Source: Enterococcus wangshanyuanii (GTDB taxonomy: Bacteria; Bacillota; Bacilli; Lactobacillales; Enterococcaceae). Taken from it: a DNA stretch of 64,000 bases. Under the pieces are notes generated by a model. That model saw only the letters and a program-made list of their open reading frames with translations. It was not told where the DNA came from and did no database searches. The first letter of the stretch is position 1. Each line of letters begins with the position of its first letter. The stretch covers positions 1,612,001 to 1,676,000 of the forward strand of contig NZ_CP021874.1 in assembly GCF_002197645.1 (NCBI RefSeq), read 5' to 3'. Shown here piece by piece: positions 36,144-45,160 of the stretch. The position numbers were made by a program, and so were the translations under genes.

Positions 36144-38018
36144 TTATTTTTCAGTTTCAACTGTTCCAGTTGATTGACTATCTGCAGAATCCATCACAAC
36201 TTTCATCAATGGATTAGCAATTTTTGCAAGTGCTTCTCTTGTATATGTTTGAGGTTTTTTCATCGTTAAATATAAAATGTATTCCGGATTGTCAGCAGGG
36301 ACCATTTCGACAACAGAATAGGTGTAGTCAGTCAAACCAGCCATATAGCCATTTTCACCAGTGATTTGAGCCGTTCCTGTTTTAGCAGCAACATGATAGC
36401 CTGGTACAGTATAAACATCATAGGCAATTCCATACGTTGGATCTTCCACTGTATCTACCATATATGTCCGAATATCGCTTGCCGCCTGAGGTGTGACAAC
36501 TTGTTGTCCAACTTTTTCCGGCTGTGTGACTTTTTCATCACCAGTGTTTTTATCAACGATTTTACTTATATATTGAGGTTTTAACATTGAACCATCATTA
36601 GCAATAGCAGTAAAAGCCTGCATCATTTGAAAATTAGTTACGTCAACTGCTTGACCAAATGAAGACATCGCCTGATCGACCCAGTTATCTCCTGGAAGGC
36701 TTCCGGCAGATTCACCCGCCAAACCAGAATTTGTTGACTTTCCAAACCCAAATTTTTCTAAATATGATTTCCACTTTTCGCCGCCCATACTTTGTTCTAG
36801 CGTCAACATCCCAACATTACTTGACCAAGAGATAGCCTGACGGAAAGTTAATGTACCGATCGCACCAAAATCATGATCGTTTACCGTACGGTCATCCAGC
36901 TTATAGCCACCAGCCGGATAAGCAAACGTTGCATTTGGATTAAATTTCCCATCTTGAATCGCTGCTGCTGCAGTAAATAGTTTCATCGTAGATCCAGGTT
37001 CAAATTTATCCTCAACTAAAAGGTTACGCCAGATAGCATCCTTGCCTAAACCTTCTTTGGTTTCAGGATTGAATGATGGTCGTTGTGACATAGCAATGAT
37101 TTCGCCAGTCTTAGCTTTCATCAACATTGCAGTCATTTCCTCAGGTTTATATTCTTCTAAAACGGGATCCATAAGTGTTTCCAATTGACTTTGGATCCGC
37201 ATATCTAAGGTTGTGTAGATATCTTTTCCATCAACTGCTTTTTTCTCACTGGCGATCGTTCCTGGAAGTGGATTGCCATAGACGTCTTTTTTATAATCGA
37301 TTTTGCCGTCTTTCCCGCTTAAAATATCATTATATGATTCTTCTAACCCCATTTTTCCAATCAGACCCTTCGCATCGTCGTCTGCATCTGCTGCATCCGT
37401 ATATCCGATAAAATGAGAGGCAAATACGCCATTAGGATAAATCCGAGCTGGGTGACCTTCAAAATAAAGACCCGCGAGTTTTTTCTCTTTTAATTCATCT
37501 TCAATTTTTTGTCTTGTTTCTAATGTGATGTTTTTCCCTTTGGAACCGAATTCGACTTGGAATTTCACCGTGCCATCTTCATTAACACCTGCATTCAAAT
37601 ATTTCAATGCTTCATCTTTACTAAGCTCCGTGTTTCTATCCAAAATATCAGCTAGTGCATCAAAATCTTTCTTTTGGGCATATAGCTTTTTGTTTTCTTC
37701 ACCTAAATATGTTTCAGATAAAATAGCATAAACCGAGTATGATGTAGCATCTTCTGCGATCACTTCACCATTCCGATCTAAAATAGCCCCTCTTTTGGCT
37801 TTCACTACACTACTTCCTTGGTAGAGGTCAGCTGTTTTTTCAGGCAGCGAAACACCCGCTACTTTTCCCACAGCGACGATATACGTCAATCTAAAGGCAA
37901 ATAAAAAGAACAATCCAATACTCGTAGCAAATAAAATAATGCCTACTTTTTTACGATTGTTCATTGGATTTAAGTTCTTCTTTTTGACAAAATTCTTTAT
38001 TTTATTTTTCATACTCAT
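36144..38018 (-). CDS. Class B penicillin-binding protein (PBP2x/FtsI type)
   Basis: A 624-residue septal transpeptidase. One N-terminal transmembrane helix (VGIILFATSIGLFFLFAFRL), the dimerisation domain (RGAILDRNGEVIAED), then the transpeptidase domain with STMK at residues 343-346 (active serine), SSN at 399-401 and KTG at 546-548. It ends soon after the catalytic domain: no PASTA repeats follow, unlike S. pneumoniae PBP2x. Its start overlaps the ftsL stop. Confidence 0.95.
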   Translation of the reverse strand: MSMKNKIKNFVKKKNLNPMNNRKKVGIILFATSIGLFFLFAFRLTYIVAVGKVAGVSLPEKTADLYQGSSVVKAKRGAILDRNGEVIAEDATSYSVYAILSETYLGEENKKLYAQKKDFDALADILDRNTELSKDEALKYLNAGVNEDGTVKFQVEFGSKGKNITLETRQKIEDELKEKKLAGLYFEGHPARIYPNGVFASHFIGYTDAADADDDAKGLIGKMGLEESYNDILSGKDGKIDYKKDVYGNPLPGTIASEKKAVDGKDIYTTLDMRIQSQLETLMDPVLEEYKPEEMTAMLMKAKTGEIIAMSQRPSFNPETKEGLGKDAIWRNLLVEDKFEPGSTMKLFTAAAAIQDGKFNPNATFAYPAGGYKLDDRTVNDHDFGAIGTLTFRQAISWSSNVGMLTLEQSMGGEKWKSYLEKFGFGKSTNSGLAGESAGSLPGDNWVDQAMSSFGQAVDVTNFQMMQAFTAIANDGSMLKPQYISKIVDKNTGDEKVTQPEKVGQQVVTPQAASDIRTYMVDTVEDPTYGIAYDVYTVPGYHVAAKTGTAQITGENGYMAGLTDYTYSVVEMVPADNPEYILYLTMKKPQTYTREALAKIANPLMKVVMDSADSQSTGTVETEK

Positions 38019-38419
38019 TATTTCACGTTCCTTATATTATCAAGGTTATCTGAAAGTCCTTTGCTCTTTGCGACATCCTTGATCCGATCTGCTTTTGATA
38101 ATTCATTTTTTTGTTGCTCTAATTTCAAAGCAGACTCTTCTTTTTCTTGGATCGTCGCTTGCGTTTCAGTGATTTCATTCGTCATTTGTGTAATAGATGT
38201 ACGTACTTGAATGGTGAGAACTGCTATACCAATAATCGCTACTAACAACAAAAAGCCGATGGTCTTTTCTAAGAGTGAGATATTTCTCAGCTTCCTTTTC
38301 GGAGATTGGGGCAAGTTTGGATTTTTTTGAATTTTTGGTTCATGTTCAACCTCTACGATTGGCTCATCCATTACTGGAACATCGTATTGAAAATCATCCA
38401 GTCTTTTTAACTCAGCCAT
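38018..38419 (-). CDS. ftsL: Cell division protein FtsL
   Basis: A 133-residue bitopic protein. Residues 1-55 are cytoplasmic and charged, one transmembrane helix follows (EKTIGFLLLVAIIGIAVLTIQV), then an extracytoplasmic coiled coil (TQATIQEKEESALKLEQQKNEL) used in the DivIB-DivIC complex. I chose ATG 38419, 7-8 nt after AAGGGG; a start at 38464 would run into rsmH. Confidence 0.92.
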   Translation of the reverse strand: MAELKRLDDFQYDVPVMDEPIVEVEHEPKIQKNPNLPQSPKRKLRNISLLEKTIGFLLLVAIIGIAVLTIQVRTSITQMTNEITETQATIQEKEESALKLEQQKNELSKADRIKDVAKSKGLSDNLDNIRNVK

Positions 38420-38435
38420 CTCGGTACCCCTTCCT

Positions 38436-39395
38436 CTAATTGTTTGATTTTGCCTTTTCGGCAATTCTTAGTTTTGCACTTCTTGAGCGATTATTTTCCG
38501 CCAATTCAGTCTCACCTGGTAAAATTGGCTTTCTTGTGATTACTTTTAGTTCTGGTTGAAACTCTTCCGGCACGACTGGGATTCCCGGAGGTAGATCTTG
38601 TATCGTGCTGTACTCTTTAAACATCGTCTTAACGATGCGGTCTTCTAAAGAGTGAAACGTAATCACACTGATTCGACCATTTTTATTTAATAAAGCAATT
38701 GCTTGCTCCAATGACTCTTCTACAACACTCAATTCATCATTCACAGCAATTCGAATCGCTTGAAAAATCCGTTTTGCAGGATGACCGCCTTTTCTTCTGG
38801 CTGGTGCCGGAATGGCTGCCTTGATGATTTCTACCAACTCACCAGTTGTTTGGATCGGTTCTTTTGCACGAACACGTTCAATTTCTCTGGCTACTTGTTT
38901 TGAAAATTTTTCTTCGCCGTAACGGAAGAAGATTTTCACTAATTCATTATAACTATATTCATTAACTACATTATATGCAGATAATTCCGCTTCTTGATCC
39001 ATCCTCATATCGAGAGGTGCATCTTGGTGATAGCTGAATCCTCGTTCGGCTTCATCTAACTGAGGTGATGAAACACCTAAGTCGTATAAAATCCCGTCAA
39101 CGTGGTCAATACCTTGTTCAGCTAATTTTTCTTTCAAATGTCGAAAATTCGACTTGATAAAAGTCACCATACCTTTATCAACATATTGTCTTAATCGTTG
39201 TGCTGCAAAATCCAACGCATTTTGATCTTGATCGAATGCATACAAGTGACCTTGTTCACTCAACTTAGAAAGTAAGTATTCGCTATGACCTGCGCCACCT
39301 AATGTACAATCGACATAGATGCCGTCTTCTTTCACTTGTAAACCGTCTACTGTCTCTTTTAATAAAACAGTATAATGCTGAAAGTCTTTCGTCAT
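38436..39395 (-). CDS. rsmH: 16S rRNA (cytosine(1402)-N4)-methyltransferase
   Basis: A 319-residue RsmH (MraW), methylating C1402 of 16S rRNA in the decoding site. Seen are [28 protein letters not shown] (SAM loop), [44 protein letters not shown] and ISFHSLEDR-type [16 protein letters not shown] 39395 follows GAGGAG; the longer frame upstream lacks such a site. Thirteen bp separate it from mraZ. Confidence 0.97.
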   Translation of the reverse strand: MTKDFQHYTVLLKETVDGLQVKEDGIYVDCTLGGAGHSEYLLSKLSEQGHLYAFDQDQNALDFAAQRLRQYVDKGMVTFIKSNFRHLKEKLAEQGIDHVDGILYDLGVSSPQLDEAERGFSYHQDAPLDMRMDQEAELSAYNVVNEYSYNELVKIFFRYGEEKFSKQVAREIERVRAKEPIQTTGELVEIIKAAIPAPARRKGGHPAKRIFQAIRIAVNDELSVVEESLEQAIALLNKNGRISVITFHSLEDRIVKTMFKEYSTIQDLPPGIPVVPEEFQPELKVITRKPILPGETELAENNRSRSAKLRIAEKAKSNN

Positions 39396-39408
39396 AATGC
39401 TCCTCTTC

Positions 39409-39840
39409 CTAAAAACCAAAATCAATCATTGTTTCTGCAATTTCATCAAAATTCTCTTCAGCTTTTGTAGAAAATTCTTGCCAGCGGGCTTCATCCCAAA
39501 TCTCGATTCGATTTGAAACACCGATGATGACACAAGCTTTTTCTAAACTGCCATGTGTTCTGAGTGCAGCAGGAATATTTATCCTTCCCTGCTTATCGAT
39601 CTCACATTCTGTTGCAGCCGAATAAAAAAAGCGGACAAATGTACGGGCATCTTTTTTAGCCAGAGGCATTTCTTTCAACTTTTCCTCTAGTTGCTCCCAT
39701 TCGGACATTGGATAACCAAATAAACAGCCATCCATCCCTCTTGTGACTACAAATTTCTCGCCGAGTTGGTCGCGAAATTTAGCAGGTACGATGAGTCGGC
39801 CTTTGGCATCTATATTATGTTGAAATTCACCCATAAACAT
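39409..39840 (-). CDS. mraZ: Transcriptional regulator MraZ
   Basis: A 143-residue protein with two AbrB-like SpoVT modules: [25 protein letters not shown] and [23 protein letters not shown], each with the DxKGR-type motif that contacts DNA in a ring-shaped multimer. It regulates the dcw operon at its own promoter. I take ATG 39840 because the family begins M(F/L)MGE. Triplet operator repeats lie 39-65 bp upstream. Confidence 0.96.
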   Translation of the reverse strand: MFMGEFQHNIDAKGRLIVPAKFRDQLGEKFVVTRGMDGCLFGYPMSEWEQLEEKLKEMPLAKKDARTFVRFFYSAATECEIDKQGRINIPAALRTHGSLEKACVIIGVSNRIEIWDEARWQEFSTKAEENFDEIAETMIDFGF

Positions 39841-39878
39841 AGCCAATATTCCCCACTTTTCCACTTGATAGAAACAGT

Positions 39879-39905
39879 CTACCACATCCTACCACTTTCT
39901 ACCAC
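39879..39905 (-). promoter_or_regulatory. MraZ operator: three GTGGTAG boxes at 10-bp steps
   Basis: On the minus strand GTGGTAGAAA, GTGGTAGGAT and GTGGTAGACT follow one another exactly, at 39905, 39895 and 39885; two weaker GTGG words lie at 39864 and 39856. MraZ is known to bind direct repeats of about one helical turn upstream of mraZ in E. coli and mycoplasmas. I could not fix a -35/-10 pair with confidence (TTACAA...TAAATG with 17 bp is a weak candidate). Confidence 0.8.
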
Positions 39906-40033
39906 CAAAAACGTAGAATCTTCTTCCATTTAATTGTTATTTAAAAGTTTTGTAATATTACAAAATGAAGAAGAATTTTTCAAAAAACGCTCTCATCGCC
40001 TATAAAACAGTATTTCAAAGATCAGTTTACACA

Positions 40034-40111
40034 TTTCCACCACTCTTCGTTCTCATAAAATTATTACAGAAATTGTTAGTGGTGGAAAGTGGAGGGAAAT
40101 GTTCATTTCCC
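40034..40111. repeat. Inverted repeats between the DUF3397 gene and mraZ
   Basis: TTTCCACCACT (40034-40044) and AGTGGTGGAAA (40078-40088) are exact inverted copies 33 nt apart; GGGAAATG-TT-CATTTCCC (40094-40111) is a second dyad. They contain GTGG words like those of MraZ boxes, including AAAGTGGAG. The rest of the 310-bp gap holds the mraZ operator and nothing else I can name. Confidence 0.6.
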
Positions 40112-40150
40112 CCACGCAATGACATACCATCCATTTTCATCAAAAAGGAT

Positions 40151-40522
40151 TTATGCAAGATAATGAACGATATTCAACAGAATCAATAATGCATACAAAA
40201 TCAAGCTTAAAAGAAAGACTAAACGCCAAAACATTTTAAAATATCTGCCGTATAAAATCTCTCCATAATAGTATGCCTGAAAAACAGCAACACATATCCC
40301 CAAAAGTAATACAGAAATGACCATATATGGCACAATCGATTGCCCATAGCTGTCTTTTGACAGCTCGTTTAATCCTATGAATAAAAATGGAATTGAAATA
40401 TCTGGTGCTTTTACTTTATAGCGCTCCGTCAATGAGAACGTTGAAATAATAAAATTACACGCAAATAAAACAATTACTGGAAATACATACCAAAAAAGCA
40501 TAATGACTGAAAACGACACCAT
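40151..40522 (-). CDS. DUF3397 family membrane protein
   Basis: A 123-residue protein with four hydrophobic segments (IMLFWYVFPVIVLFACNFII, ISIPFLFIGL, VPYMVISVLLLGICVAVF, FWRLVFLLSLILYALLILL). Pattern and location upstream of mraZ fit the DUF3397 family of enterococci and lactobacilli, whose function is unknown. The first ATG has only TAGGAA close before it; GTG or a downstream ATG at 40501 could also serve. Confidence 0.75.
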   Translation of the reverse strand: MVSFSVIMLFWYVFPVIVLFACNFIISTFSLTERYKVKAPDISIPFLFIGLNELSKDSYGQSIVPYMVISVLLLGICVAVFQAYYYGEILYGRYFKMFWRLVFLLSLILYALLILLNIVHYLA

Positions 40523-40706
40523 TTCCTACACAATTCCTTTCGTAACACACTTAGTTAACTATACTTCATCTTCTTTACATTGATGTTTCATTTCGTTTAA
40601 AAATTCATGCCTAAATAATACTAAATGACAAGGGTTTTATTCCCCAAAAATAGACAAACTCGATTATAATGGAGCTAACGAACTCTCGAAAGAATGAGGT
40701 GAGCTT

Positions 40707-41663
40707 TTGATCAACTATTTAACTTTGAAAGATGGACATTTTGCCCCATCACATACAGATACAGAAGATACCGTTTGGTTAGCGGTTGAACGGCCGACCG
40801 AAGAGGAAGTCAATTATTTAACAACGACCTACAAGCTTCCTAAAGATTATATCACAGGAGTGCTGGATGATGATGAAAATTCTCGTTTTGAGGGTCTTCA
40901 TCAAAACAAATTAGAAGAACCTGCGCTTATGTTACTCCAATACCCGCATGCAACAATCAGTCCCAGCGGCTACACACAGCTAGATACTTTTCCTTTTGCT
41001 GTGATTTTGACAACAAGTGGAAAGATAATCACGGTCATCAATAAATCAGCTGACTTTCTTCAAAAGGCACTGTCTACAACTTTGCCTGATAGTACCTTAC
41101 CGATTCAAGAATCACTGATTCTATATTTATCTTGGCACATTTCAACTTACTATAATCGTTGCTTAAAAGACTTAATTCAAGAGACAAACAAATTAGAAGG
41201 AGAATTGAAGGTTTCTACGGAGAACAGTCAACTCTATCAAATTATGGATATACAAAAAAGTCTCGTTTATTTTGAATCTGCGATCGATTCTAACTTAGAA
41301 GTGTTAAATAGACTTTATACAGCTAGAATTTTCAATGATCCGAGAGCGCATTTACCTCATCTGCATGACATTCTCGTGGAAACAAAACAGGCAGCTACAA
41401 CGACGAAGATCCAGTTGAAACTTGTTGATAAAATCAGCGATACGTTTTCAGCTATCGTTTCAAATAACCTGAATAATGTAATGAAAATACTCACTTCTCT
41501 TACGATCGTCTTAACGATCCCAACGATCATTGGCGGTGTCTTCGGAATGAATGTTAAATTACCTTTCGCCAATCGGGAGGATGCTTTTTTCTGGATTGCT
41601 GTTGTAACTACCGCAACGTGTATTTTTGTCATTTACAGGCTGAAAAAACGAAACCTTTTGTAA
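40707..41663 (+). CDS. CorA family magnesium/divalent cation transporter
   Basis: A 318-residue CorA-type channel. The large N-terminal cytoplasmic domain is followed by two C-terminal helices (NNLNNVMKILTSLTIVLTIPTIIGGVFGMN and FFWIAVVTTATCIFVIYRL) with the GMN selectivity motif between them and a basic end (KKRNLL). It forms a pentamer. Start is TTG 40707 behind GAGGTGA. A consensus -10 TATAAT lies at 40665-40670 but its -35 is poor. Confidence 0.93.
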   Translation: MINYLTLKDGHFAPSHTDTEDTVWLAVERPTEEEVNYLTTTYKLPKDYITGVLDDDENSRFEGLHQNKLEEPALMLLQYPHATISPSGYTQLDTFPFAVILTTSGKIITVINKSADFLQKALSTTLPDSTLPIQESLILYLSWHISTYYNRCLKDLIQETNKLEGELKVSTENSQLYQIMDIQKSLVYFESAIDSNLEVLNRLYTARIFNDPRAHLPHLHDILVETKQAATTTKIQLKLVDKISDTFSAIVSNNLNNVMKILTSLTIVLTIPTIIGGVFGMNVKLPFANREDAFFWIAVVTTATCIFVIYRLKKRNLL

Positions 41664-41734
41664 AATTTCCTGTTGCTGATTTTATGAAAAGGTTGTACAC
41701 TATAGAAAGCAAACTATAAGGATGTGTATAATCA

Positions 41735-41848
41735 GTGAACAATAAAAAAACCAGTACTTTTTCTAAAGTAACTAAAATCGTTGTTTGGTTGATGCTGATT
41801 GCCATTGCCGGATCAACTATTTTGACGGCTATCATGAGCTTAAAATAA
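41735..41848 (+). CDS. DUF4044-type micro-protein (37 residues, GTG start)
   Basis: GTG at 41735 opens a 37-residue frame: NNKKTSTFSKVTKIVVWLMLIAIAGSTILTAIMSLK. The N-terminal polar part (about 12 residues) is followed by one transmembrane helix, the pattern of the DUF4044 family of Lactobacillales. The sequence GGATGTG upstream is a modest binding site; an ATG at 41722 in another frame stops at once. A good terminator follows. Function unknown. Confidence 0.75.
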   Translation: MNNKKTSTFSKVTKIVVWLMLIAIAGSTILTAIMSLK

Positions 41849-41867
41849 TCGACTATATAAACAATTA

Positions 41868-41914
41868 TGGAGACATGTGGCCACTGAACTATTCGTGCTT
41901 GTCTCCCTTTTTTT
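41868..41914 (+). terminator. Terminator after the micro-protein gene
   Basis: GGAGACA...TGTCTCC with an inner GTGG/CGTG pairing and a run of eight T. Confidence 0.8.
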
Positions 41915-41928
41915 GATTTTAATAAAGA

Positions 41929-41977
41929 AAAAACTCTTTGTTTATCTATTTTTCATAGATAACTAAAGAGTTTTTTT
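41929..41977. terminator. Bidirectional terminator at the recN end
   Basis: AAAAACTCTTT...TATCTA and TAGATA...AAAGAGTTTTTTT form a long stem with A- and T-runs on both sides. It ends recN on the minus strand and backs up the micro-protein gene. Confidence 0.85.
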
Positions 41978-41988
41978 CTTTATCGATA

Positions 41989-43680
41989 CTAATTGCTACG
42001 TTCTTTTCCAGCCATATTCAGCAATTCTTTCGCATGTTCCACTGTAAGCTTCGTGATTTCACTACCTGAAAGCATACGAGCAATCTCAGTTACACGTTCT
42101 TTTTGAGCTAAACGTCGTACCTTTGTCTCCGTCCGTTCACCGATGATTTCTTTTTCGATAAAATATTGATAGTCGGCAACTGCTGCAACTTGAGGCAGAT
42201 GCGTGATACATAATACTTGAGAATTTTCAGAGATTTGATGGATTTTATCTGCGATCGCTTGGGCTACACGTCCACTAACTCCTGTGTCTACTTCATCAAA
42301 AACAATACTCGTGATCCCTTGTGATTTTGAAAAAATCGTTTTTAAAGCGAGCATCACACGAGAAAGTTCTCCTCCAGAAGCAACTCTGACCAAAGGTTTT
42401 AGTGGTTCACCTGGGTTTGTTGTAATATAAAATTCAACCTGATCCAACCCTTCTTCTGTAAACTGTTCATCCGGTAACTCAAAAAAGCGAATATCAAATT
42501 CTGTTCTTTCCATATATAATTCTTTTAATTCTTTTAAGATATCTTTTTCTAGTTTTTTCGCAACTTGTTTTCGGATCTCACGAAGCTTCAAGCCATTTTC
42601 GATCACTTGGGCTTTCTTTTCCACTAAAAGACTCTCTAATTCACCAGTTCGTCCTTCAAGAAAATCCGCATCCGCCAGCTCGCGAGTAATTTCATGGTAA
42701 TACTCAAGGATCGATTCAATCGATTCCCCATATTTCCTTTTCATTTGACGAATCAGTTCAAGGCGCATTTCTACTTCATTCAAGCGATCTTCATCAAGTT
42801 CTAAACTATCGATATGCCGTGCCAAATCACCGCTAGCTTCCTGTAATAGATAATAACTATTTTGGACGGTTTCTGATAATGCTTTGTATTCCGAATCGAG
42901 CGTTTCAATAGAAGAAAGTTCATTCATGGCATACCCGATTTTATCTAGACTGCTGTCTCCTTCACCGTTGATCGCTTCGTGGCTAGCTGCTAAAGCATCT
43001 GCTATCTTTTGAAAATTCCCCAGCTTGTTCCGTTCTTCCATCAGTAGCTCTTCTTCGCCTACTACAAATTGAGCTGCTTCGATCTCATCGCTTTGAAACT
43101 GCAGCATATCCATGCGCTGAGCAAATTCTTTTTCATTTTTCTGACGGCTTCGCACTTTCTTTTCGATCATCCGATACTCAGAATAGATTTCCTCATACTG
43201 CTCTTTGATTTTCAACAATTCTTTATCACCGAAATCATCCAACATCCCTAGATGCTTTTCACTTTGCATCAATTCCTGATGCTCGTTTTGCCCATGGATA
43301 TCTACTAGAAATTCACCCACTTTACGTAAATTAGCGATATTGACGATACGGCCATTGACGCGGCAAACATTTTTTCCAGAAGCGGAAATATCTCGTTGAA
43401 TCACCAGCGAATCTTCATCCGTTTCGATTCCTAATTCTTCTAATAGGTTGATCAGCTCTTGATTTTTCGGCATCGTAAAGAGTCCTTCAAGCACACATTT
43501 TGATGCCCCTTGACGAATATAGTCACTTGATCCGCGGCCACCAGTCAATAAGCCCATCGCATCAATAATAATCGATTTACCTGCGCCTGTTTCACCTGTT
43601 AAAACGGTCATTCCCATTTGAAATTCCAGTTGTAGAGAAGAAATGATCGCAAAATTCTGTACAGAAAGCTCCTGCAGCAT
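41989..43680 (-). CDS. recN: DNA repair protein RecN
   Basis: A 563-residue SMC-like ATPase. Walker A is TGETGAGKSIIIDAMGLL near the N terminus; the ABC signature VASGGELSRVMLALK and Walker B SIVFDEVDTGVSG are near the C terminus; long coiled coils lie between about residues 150 and 370. It joins broken DNA ends early in recombination. It follows argR by 17 bp as in B. subtilis. Confidence 0.97.
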   Translation of the reverse strand: MLQELSVQNFAIISSLQLEFQMGMTVLTGETGAGKSIIIDAMGLLTGGRGSSDYIRQGASKCVLEGLFTMPKNQELINLLEELGIETDEDSLVIQRDISASGKNVCRVNGRIVNIANLRKVGEFLVDIHGQNEHQELMQSEKHLGMLDDFGDKELLKIKEQYEEIYSEYRMIEKKVRSRQKNEKEFAQRMDMLQFQSDEIEAAQFVVGEEELLMEERNKLGNFQKIADALAASHEAINGEGDSSLDKIGYAMNELSSIETLDSEYKALSETVQNSYYLLQEASGDLARHIDSLELDEDRLNEVEMRLELIRQMKRKYGESIESILEYYHEITRELADADFLEGRTGELESLLVEKKAQVIENGLKLREIRKQVAKKLEKDILKELKELYMERTEFDIRFFELPDEQFTEEGLDQVEFYITTNPGEPLKPLVRVASGGELSRVMLALKTIFSKSQGITSIVFDEVDTGVSGRVAQAIADKIHQISENSQVLCITHLPQVAAVADYQYFIEKEIIGERTETKVRRLAQKERVTEIARMLSGSEITKLTVEHAKELLNMAGKERSN

Positions 43681-43697
43681 ATTCGTTCACCTCACGT

Positions 43698-44147
43698 TTA
43701 AATATATTGGAAAAATTCAGCTTTTAAATACTCGGCATTTTTTTCAGTCCGTGCAATGATCAATACACTATCATCATCATTGATTGCAGCAAAAACAATG
43801 TCCTTGTAGTGCTTTTCGATCAAGTTAGAAACTGCCGCAGCATTCCCTGGTATAGTACGCAAAATAACCTGCTTATCCATCTGATCGACAGAAATAAACG
43901 CATCTTTCATCAATTTCTCTAATTTTTGAGCCATATCTTCTTGGGTTTGGATCGGGACACTATAACGATAGCCGCCTTCTGCTGAAGGGACTTTGATCAA
44001 TTTCATTTCTTTGATATCACGGGAAATCGTCGCTTGAGTCACTTCGACTCCTTTTTCCTGCAATAAATTCACAAAATCCTCTTGCTTTTGAATATTTTTA
44101 TCTGCTAATAAACGAGTAATCAGACGATGCCGATCTTTTTTCCTCAT
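43698..44147 (-). CDS. argR: Arginine repressor ArgR/AhrC
   Basis: A 149-residue regulator: N-terminal winged helix (RHRLITRLLADKNIQKQEDFVNLL...TQATISRDIKEM) and C-terminal arginine-binding hexamer domain (VILRTIPGNAAAVSNLI, INDDDSVLIIARTE with the DD arginine ligands). With arginine it represses synthesis and activates catabolism genes. Enterococci carry several ArgR paralogues; its site next to recN makes it the AhrC type. Confidence 0.95.
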   Translation of the reverse strand: MRKKDRHRLITRLLADKNIQKQEDFVNLLQEKGVEVTQATISRDIKEMKLIKVPSAEGGYRYSVPIQTQEDMAQKLEKLMKDAFISVDQMDKQVILRTIPGNAAAVSNLIEKHYKDIVFAAINDDDSVLIIARTEKNAEYLKAEFFQYI

Positions 44148-44182
44148 AATAATAGGCTCCTTTACAAATCCATTTCCATTTT

Positions 44183-44191
44183 ATCATAGCG
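44183..44191 (-). promoter_or_regulatory. Possible argR promoter -10 region
   Basis: TATGATAAAAT on the minus strand about 38 bp before argR, with a weak -35 (TTTCAA) 17 bp upstream. It lies after the tlyA terminator, so argR-recN need a promoter here. Confidence 0.45.
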
Positions 44192-44268
44192 TATTTTCAG
44201 GCATTTTGAAAGTCTAAAAGCAGTTGTTCCAATCCGTAGAATTACCGGCTTAGTAAAAGACTACAACC

Positions 44269-44305
44269 AAAAACTGCGGTTTTAACTATTTCAGTTAAAC
44301 CGCAA
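44269..44305 (-). terminator. Terminator after tlyA
   Basis: TGCGGTTTAACT and AGTTAAAACCGCA pair with one bulge around a short loop, then GTTTTTGG on the minus strand. It parts the tlyA message from argR-recN. Confidence 0.75.
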
Positions 44306-44331
44306 TCAATCATAAATATTCTATTTTTTGC

Positions 44332-45147
44332 TTATTTCTTTAGCTTATTATGGGCAGCTGCAACTGTTTCATCGATATCGACCGAGTCTACTATGCCACC
44401 TTCTCCTTCAACAGATGTCAAGTAAGCTAAAAATTCGATATTTCCTTCGCCGCCTGTAATCGGCGAATAGTCTAAGCCACTGATCGTATAGCCATGCTCT
44501 TGAGCGAACGATAAAATATCGTTCAGAACAAGCTTATGTGTCTCCGGCTCACGTACGATCCCTTTTTTACCGACCAATTCTTTCCCTGCTTCGAATTGAG
44601 GTTTGATCAACGCCACGACCTGACCCCCTGGTTTTAAAATTGCATGCAATGGCGGTAATATCAGCTTGAGTGAGATAAACGAAACATCGATCGTTGCAAG
44701 ATCCGGAACCCCTTCTTTAAAATCATCAGGCGTACTATAACGGAAGTTGGTCCGCTCCATCACCACCACTCGCTCGTCTTGACGAATTTTCCAGGCAAGC
44801 TGATTATACCCTACATCCAAAGCATAGCTTAAACGAGCACCGTTTTGTAACCCGACATCTGTAAAACCGCCAGTCGATGCTCCAATATCCAGCATTGTCT
44901 GACCGGCTACGTCAATGTCGAAAACTTTTAGAGCTTTTTCTAATTTCAATCCTCCGCGTGATACGTAAGGTAACGTTTGGCCTTTGACTTGAAGCGGAGT
45001 TTCCACTGAAATTTTTTCGCCAGGTTTATCTAGCCGTTCATTCTTATCGTTATAAACTAAACCAGCCATCACCGCACGTTTGGCTTTTTCTCTTGTTTCA
45101 AATAATCCTTGGTTAAACGCTAAGCTGTCTACGCGCTCTTTTTTCAT
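44332..45147 (-). CDS. TlyA family rRNA 2'-O-methyltransferase / hemolysin A homologue
   Basis: A 271-residue protein. Residues 1-60 are an S4 domain (ERVDSLAFNQGLFETREKAKRAVMAGLV). Residues 65-250 are an FtsJ-like methyltransferase (YVSRGGLKLEKAL, MLDIGASTGGFTDVGLQNGA, KPQFEAG). In mycobacteria TlyA methylates ribose of 16S and 23S rRNA; the target here is inferred. It matches B. subtilis yqxC in position, between ispA and argR, without dxs. Confidence 0.93.
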   Translation of the reverse strand: MKKERVDSLAFNQGLFETREKAKRAVMAGLVYNDKNERLDKPGEKISVETPLQVKGQTLPYVSRGGLKLEKALKVFDIDVAGQTMLDIGASTGGFTDVGLQNGARLSYALDVGYNQLAWKIRQDERVVVMERTNFRYSTPDDFKEGVPDLATIDVSFISLKLILPPLHAILKPGGQVVALIKPQFEAGKELVGKKGIVREPETHKLVLNDILSFAQEHGYTISGLDYSPITGGEGNIEFLAYLTSVEGEGGIVDSVDIDETVAAAHNKLKK

Positions 45148-45160
45148 AAGTGCCTTCTTT

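Noticed and set aside
39965..40189. Plus-strand 74-codon frame upstream of mraZ
   Set aside because: It runs over the inverted repeats and into the DUF3397 gene on the other strand; no good binding site and atypical composition.
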